64,000 nucleotides of DNA from Caldovatus aquaticus (GTDB lineage: Bacteria > Pseudomonadota > Alphaproteobacteria > Acetobacterales > Acetobacteraceae). Positions 55,930 to 64,000 of the stretch are shown here, in pieces. Within the stretch, counting starts at the first letter, position 1, and each line of letters starts with the position of its first letter. A program made the translations under genes and the position numbers. The stretch spans positions 62,001 through 126,000 of the forward strand of contig NZ_JAHZUY010000002.1 of the NCBI RefSeq assembly GCF_019458025.1, given 5' to 3'. The notes below the pieces were generated by a model that saw only the letters and a program-made list of their open reading frames with translations, did no database searches and was not told the DNA's origin.

Positions 55930-56622
55930 TCAGGCCGCCACGGTCGCCGCCGGATAGGGCGCGTCGGCCGGACGCGGCCGCTTCACCGCGTCGCGCACCA
56001 GCACGAAGCTGCCCTCCGCGCCGGGCACCGTGCCCTTGACCAGCAACAGCCCCCTCTCGGCATCCACCTGCGCGACCTCGAGGTTCTGCGTGGTCACGCG
56101 CTCGGCACCGAGATGGCCGGCCATCTTCTTGTTCTTGAACACCCGCCCCGGATCCTGCCGGTTGCCGGTGGAACCGTGGCTGCGGTGGCTGATCGAGACG
56201 CCGTGCGACGCCTCGAGGCCCGCGAAATTCCACCGCTTCATCGCGCCCGCGAAGCCCTTGCCGATGGTCGTGCCGGTCACGTCCACCAGCTGCCCCTTCA
56301 CGAAATGCGCGGCGGAAAGCCGCGTGCCCGGTTCGAGCAGCGCATCGGCGGCGACGCGGAATTCCACCACCTTGCGCGGCGCCTCGACCCCGGCCTTGGC
56401 GTAGTGGCCCTTCAGCGGCTTCGAGACGTTCTTCGGCTTGGCATGGCCGATGCCGAGCTGCACCGCGGTGTAGCCGTCACGCTCGGCCGTGCGGACGGCC
56501 ACGACGCGCACGTCCTCCACGTGCAGCACCGTGACCGGCACCGTCGAGCCGTCCTCGTTGAACAGCCGGGTCATGCCCAGCTTTCTCGCGATCAGGCCTG
56601 TGCGGCCGTTTGTCGCGGCCAT
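55930..56622 (-). CDS. rplC: 50S ribosomal protein L3
   Basis: 230 aa; uL3 near the peptidyl-transferase centre. [20 protein letters not shown] opens it; [20 protein letters not shown] and [20 protein letters not shown] form the central extension that reaches the active site and carries the Gln probably methylated by PrmB. A Pro/Ala-rich tail of about 20 residues ends it. Confidence 0.97.
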   Translation of the reverse strand: MAATNGRTGLIARKLGMTRLFNEDGSTVPVTVLHVEDVRVVAVRTAERDGYTAVQLGIGHAKPKNVSKPLKGHYAKAGVEAPRKVVEFRVAADALLEPGTRLSAAHFVKGQLVDVTGTTIGKGFAGAMKRWNFAGLEASHGVSISHRSHGSTGNRQDPGRVFKNKKMAGHLGAERVTTQNLEVAQVDAERGLLLVKGTVPGAEGSFVLVRDAVKRPRPADAPYPAATVAA

Positions 56623-56646
56623 GGCAGGTTGCCCCCCCCCGGCGCC

Positions 56647-56955
56647 CTACAGCTTGATCTCGACATCCACGCCGGCCGCGAGATCGAGCTTCATCAGCGC
56701 GTCCACGGTCTGCGGCGTGGGGTCCACGATGTCCAGCAGCCGCCGGTGCGTGCGGATCTCGAACTGCTCGCGGCTCTTCTTGTCGATGTGCGGCGAGCGG
56801 TTCACCGTGAACCGCTCGATCTGGGTCGGCAGCGGGATCGGGCCCCGCGTCCGCGCGCCGGTCCGCTTCGCGGTGTTCAGGATCTCCCGCGCGCTGGAAT
56901 CCAGCACGCGGTAGTCGAACGCCTTGAGGCGGATGCGGATGCTCTGGCTGTCCAT
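56647..56955 (-). CDS. rpsJ: 30S ribosomal protein S10
   Basis: 102 aa; uS10, also NusE in transcription antitermination. [39 protein letters not shown] and [20 protein letters not shown] are diagnostic. It lies only 29 bases after tuf with no visible terminator, so the str and S10 clusters are likely one transcript. Confidence 0.97.
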   Translation of the reverse strand: MDSQSIRIRLKAFDYRVLDSSAREILNTAKRTGARTRGPIPLPTQIERFTVNRSPHIDKKSREQFEIRTHRRLLDIVDPTPQTVDALMKLDLAAGVDVEIKL

Positions 56956-56984
56956 GCCGAAAGACCCGTCTCCCCCAGCCGCGC

Positions 56985-58175
<1,191 letters not shown>

Positions 58176-58203
58176 GGTGCGGGTTCCTCGATCGGTCTGT
58201 GCC

Positions 58204-58683
<480 letters not shown>

Positions 58684-58694
58684 TCAGCGCCTCC

Positions 58695-59066
58695 TCACTT
58701 CGGCCGCTTCGCGCCGTAGAGCGAACGGCGCTGGCGACGCTTGGCGATGCCCTGGGTGTCGAGCACGCCGCGCAGGATGTGGTAGCGCACGCCCGGCAGG
58801 TCCTTCACGCGCCCGCCGCGGATCAGCACCACCGAGTGCTCCTGCAGATTGTGCCCCTCGCCCGGGATGTAGCTCACCACCTCGTAGCCGTTGGTCAGGC
58901 GCACCTTGGCGACCTTGCGGAGCGCCGAGTTCGGCTTCTTCGGGGTGGTCGTGTAGACGCGCGTGCACACACCGCGCTTCTGCGGGCTGCCCTGCAGCGC
59001 CGGCACCTTGTTCCGGCTCGGCTTGCGCTCACGCCCCTTGGCGATGAGCTGGTTGATCGTCGGCAT
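58695..59066 (-). CDS. rpsL: 30S ribosomal protein S12
   Basis: 123 aa; uS12 of the decoding centre. [19 protein letters not shown] opens it. The two lysines whose mutation gives streptomycin resistance are wild type: Lys in [13 protein letters not shown] (E. coli 43) and in [12 protein letters not shown] (E. coli 88). The first gene of the long ribosomal transcript, with a near-consensus promoter about 225 bases upstream. Confidence 0.98.
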   Translation of the reverse strand: MPTINQLIAKGRERKPSRNKVPALQGSPQKRGVCTRVYTTTPKKPNSALRKVAKVRLTNGYEVVSYIPGEGHNLQEHSVVLIRGGRVKDLPGVRYHILRGVLDTQGIAKRRQRRSLYGAKRPK

Positions 59067-59121
59067 GACGCCCCTTCGTGCCTGCTCTCACGGCCGCGCG
59101 AACACCGCACCAAACGGGGAG

Positions 59122-59163
59122 CGCCCGCAGCGACGGCGCGCCGATCGCGCGCCCCTGCGGGCG
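59122..59163 (-). promoter_or_regulatory. Stem-loop in the rpsL operon leader
   Basis: A perfect 9-bp outer stem (CGCCCGCAG at 155-163/122-130 relative to 59000) encloses a second 6-bp stem (GGCGCG/CGCGCC) with a 7-base loop. It lies in the middle of the predicted leader, about 55 bases before the rpsL ATG. It may bind a regulator such as S7 or S12 or act as an attenuator; that is inference from position and pairing. Confidence 0.5.
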
Positions 59164-59291
59164 TCCATCCCGCCTCCGGCCTCGGCCGCCCCGCCTCGGG
59201 CTGGGCAGCGGCGCCGGTGGCGCAGCGTTGTGGACCAAAAGACCTGGAGGGCCGCGGCCGCAACTGGCGCCGAGCCCCGCCAAGGGCGCGC

Positions 59292-59320
59292 TATCTACGC
59301 GCCGGCCAGGGGGGTGTCAA
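59292..59320 (-). promoter_or_regulatory. Near-consensus sigma-70 promoter of the rpsL operon
   Basis: On the minus strand TTGACA (59315-59320), a 17-base spacer and TAGATA (59292-59297). The -35 box is a perfect match to consensus and the spacer is optimal. The predicted start point is near 59285, leaving a leader of about 220 bases. Confidence 0.8.
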
Positions 59321-59355
59321 CACCTCGTCAGCCCTCCCGCGCCAGGGAACGCGAA

Positions 59356-59381
59356 GGGCCGGCCCCTCGCGGGACCGGCCC
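59356..59381 (-). terminator. rpoBC operon terminator hairpin
   Basis: An 11-bp stem (GGGCCGGUCCC/GGGGCCGGCCC as RNA, one G-U pair) closes a GCGA tetraloop of the stable GNRA type. It starts 30 bases past the rpoC stop. Only two U residues follow, so this is a stem-dominated terminator. Confidence 0.7.
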
Positions 59382-59410
59382 CCACCATGGCCTCGCCTGC
59401 GCGCCGGGGC

Positions 59411-64000
<4,590 letters not shown>

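Larger units (their letters stand above)
59067..59410. other. 344-base intergenic region between rpsL and rpoC
   Basis: No gene fits here. Going from rpoC towards rpsL it contains a strong hairpin terminator (59356-59381), a near-consensus promoter (59292-59320) and a leader of roughly 220 bases with a long stem-loop (59122-59163). This is a compact operon boundary. Confidence 0.8.

Overview
The window is very GC-rich (about three quarters G+C by eye) bacterial chromosome, densely coded, with frequent 1-11 base overlaps between neighbouring genes. It looks like an alphaproteobacterium, most likely Rhodospirillales and plausibly Acetobacteraceae. The basis is the order secY-adk-rpsM-rpsK-rpoA-rplQ, a thrB-rnhA pair, a PleD-type diguanylate cyclase beside rpmG, and an alphaproteobacterial-style phospholipid N-methyltransferase. 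The family assignment is inference from protein style and gene order, not from a database search.

Layout. (1) 1-9.6 kb: the end of thrB, rnhA, a tRNA-Ser(GCU), a nu-class GST, two small envelope genes, the gatCAB amidotransferase genes (minus), then ruvX-pyrB-pyrC'-plsY on plus. (2) 9.6-18 kb: dprA, topA, rnr, an S41 peptidase and rpmG, with pleD converging on rpmG. (3) 18-34 kb: an accessory, mostly metabolic stretch. It holds a methyltransferase, a VOC protein, two GSTs, a serine-glyoxylate aminotransferase divergent from a large FAD/Fe-S 2-hydroxyacid oxidase, DUF924, a lipase, two SDRs, two MFS transporters and a luciferase-like flavoenzyme. (4) 34.3-36.1 kb: the rplU-rpmA-obgE group (minus). 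(5) 36.3-42.3 kb: an amidase, an orphan solute-binding domain, an SDR, a large membrane protein and a tRNA-Ser(CGA). (6) 42.5-59.1 kb: one long run of translation genes on minus, from rpsL through rpsG, tuf, the S10, spc and alpha ribosomal clusters to rplQ. (7) 59.4-64 kb: rpoC and the end of rpoB (minus), closed by a hairpin terminator next to a near-consensus promoter for rpsL.

How it works together. Most of the window is core information processing: transcription (rpoB, rpoC, rpoA), translation (30 ribosomal protein genes in the window, tuf, gatCAB, obgE, two tRNAs), protein export (secY), RNA turnover (rnr, rnhA), DNA topology and uptake (topA, dprA, ruvX) and nucleotide synthesis (pyrB/pyrC', adk). 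Region 3 looks like carbon, redox and detoxification genes with no single pathway binding them.

I found no CRISPR array, prophage, insertion sequence or clear defence system. The best leads are departures from the expected inside familiar genes. fusA is missing from the str cluster. The pyrC gene lacks its metal-binding His-X-His. One SDR lacks the catalytic Tyr and the partner Asn. Ribosomal proteins L5 and S5 carry long basic N-terminal extensions. An S41 peptidase has no conventional start before its signal peptide. A solute-binding domain has no secretion signal. The rpsL operon has a strong promoter and a long structured leader.
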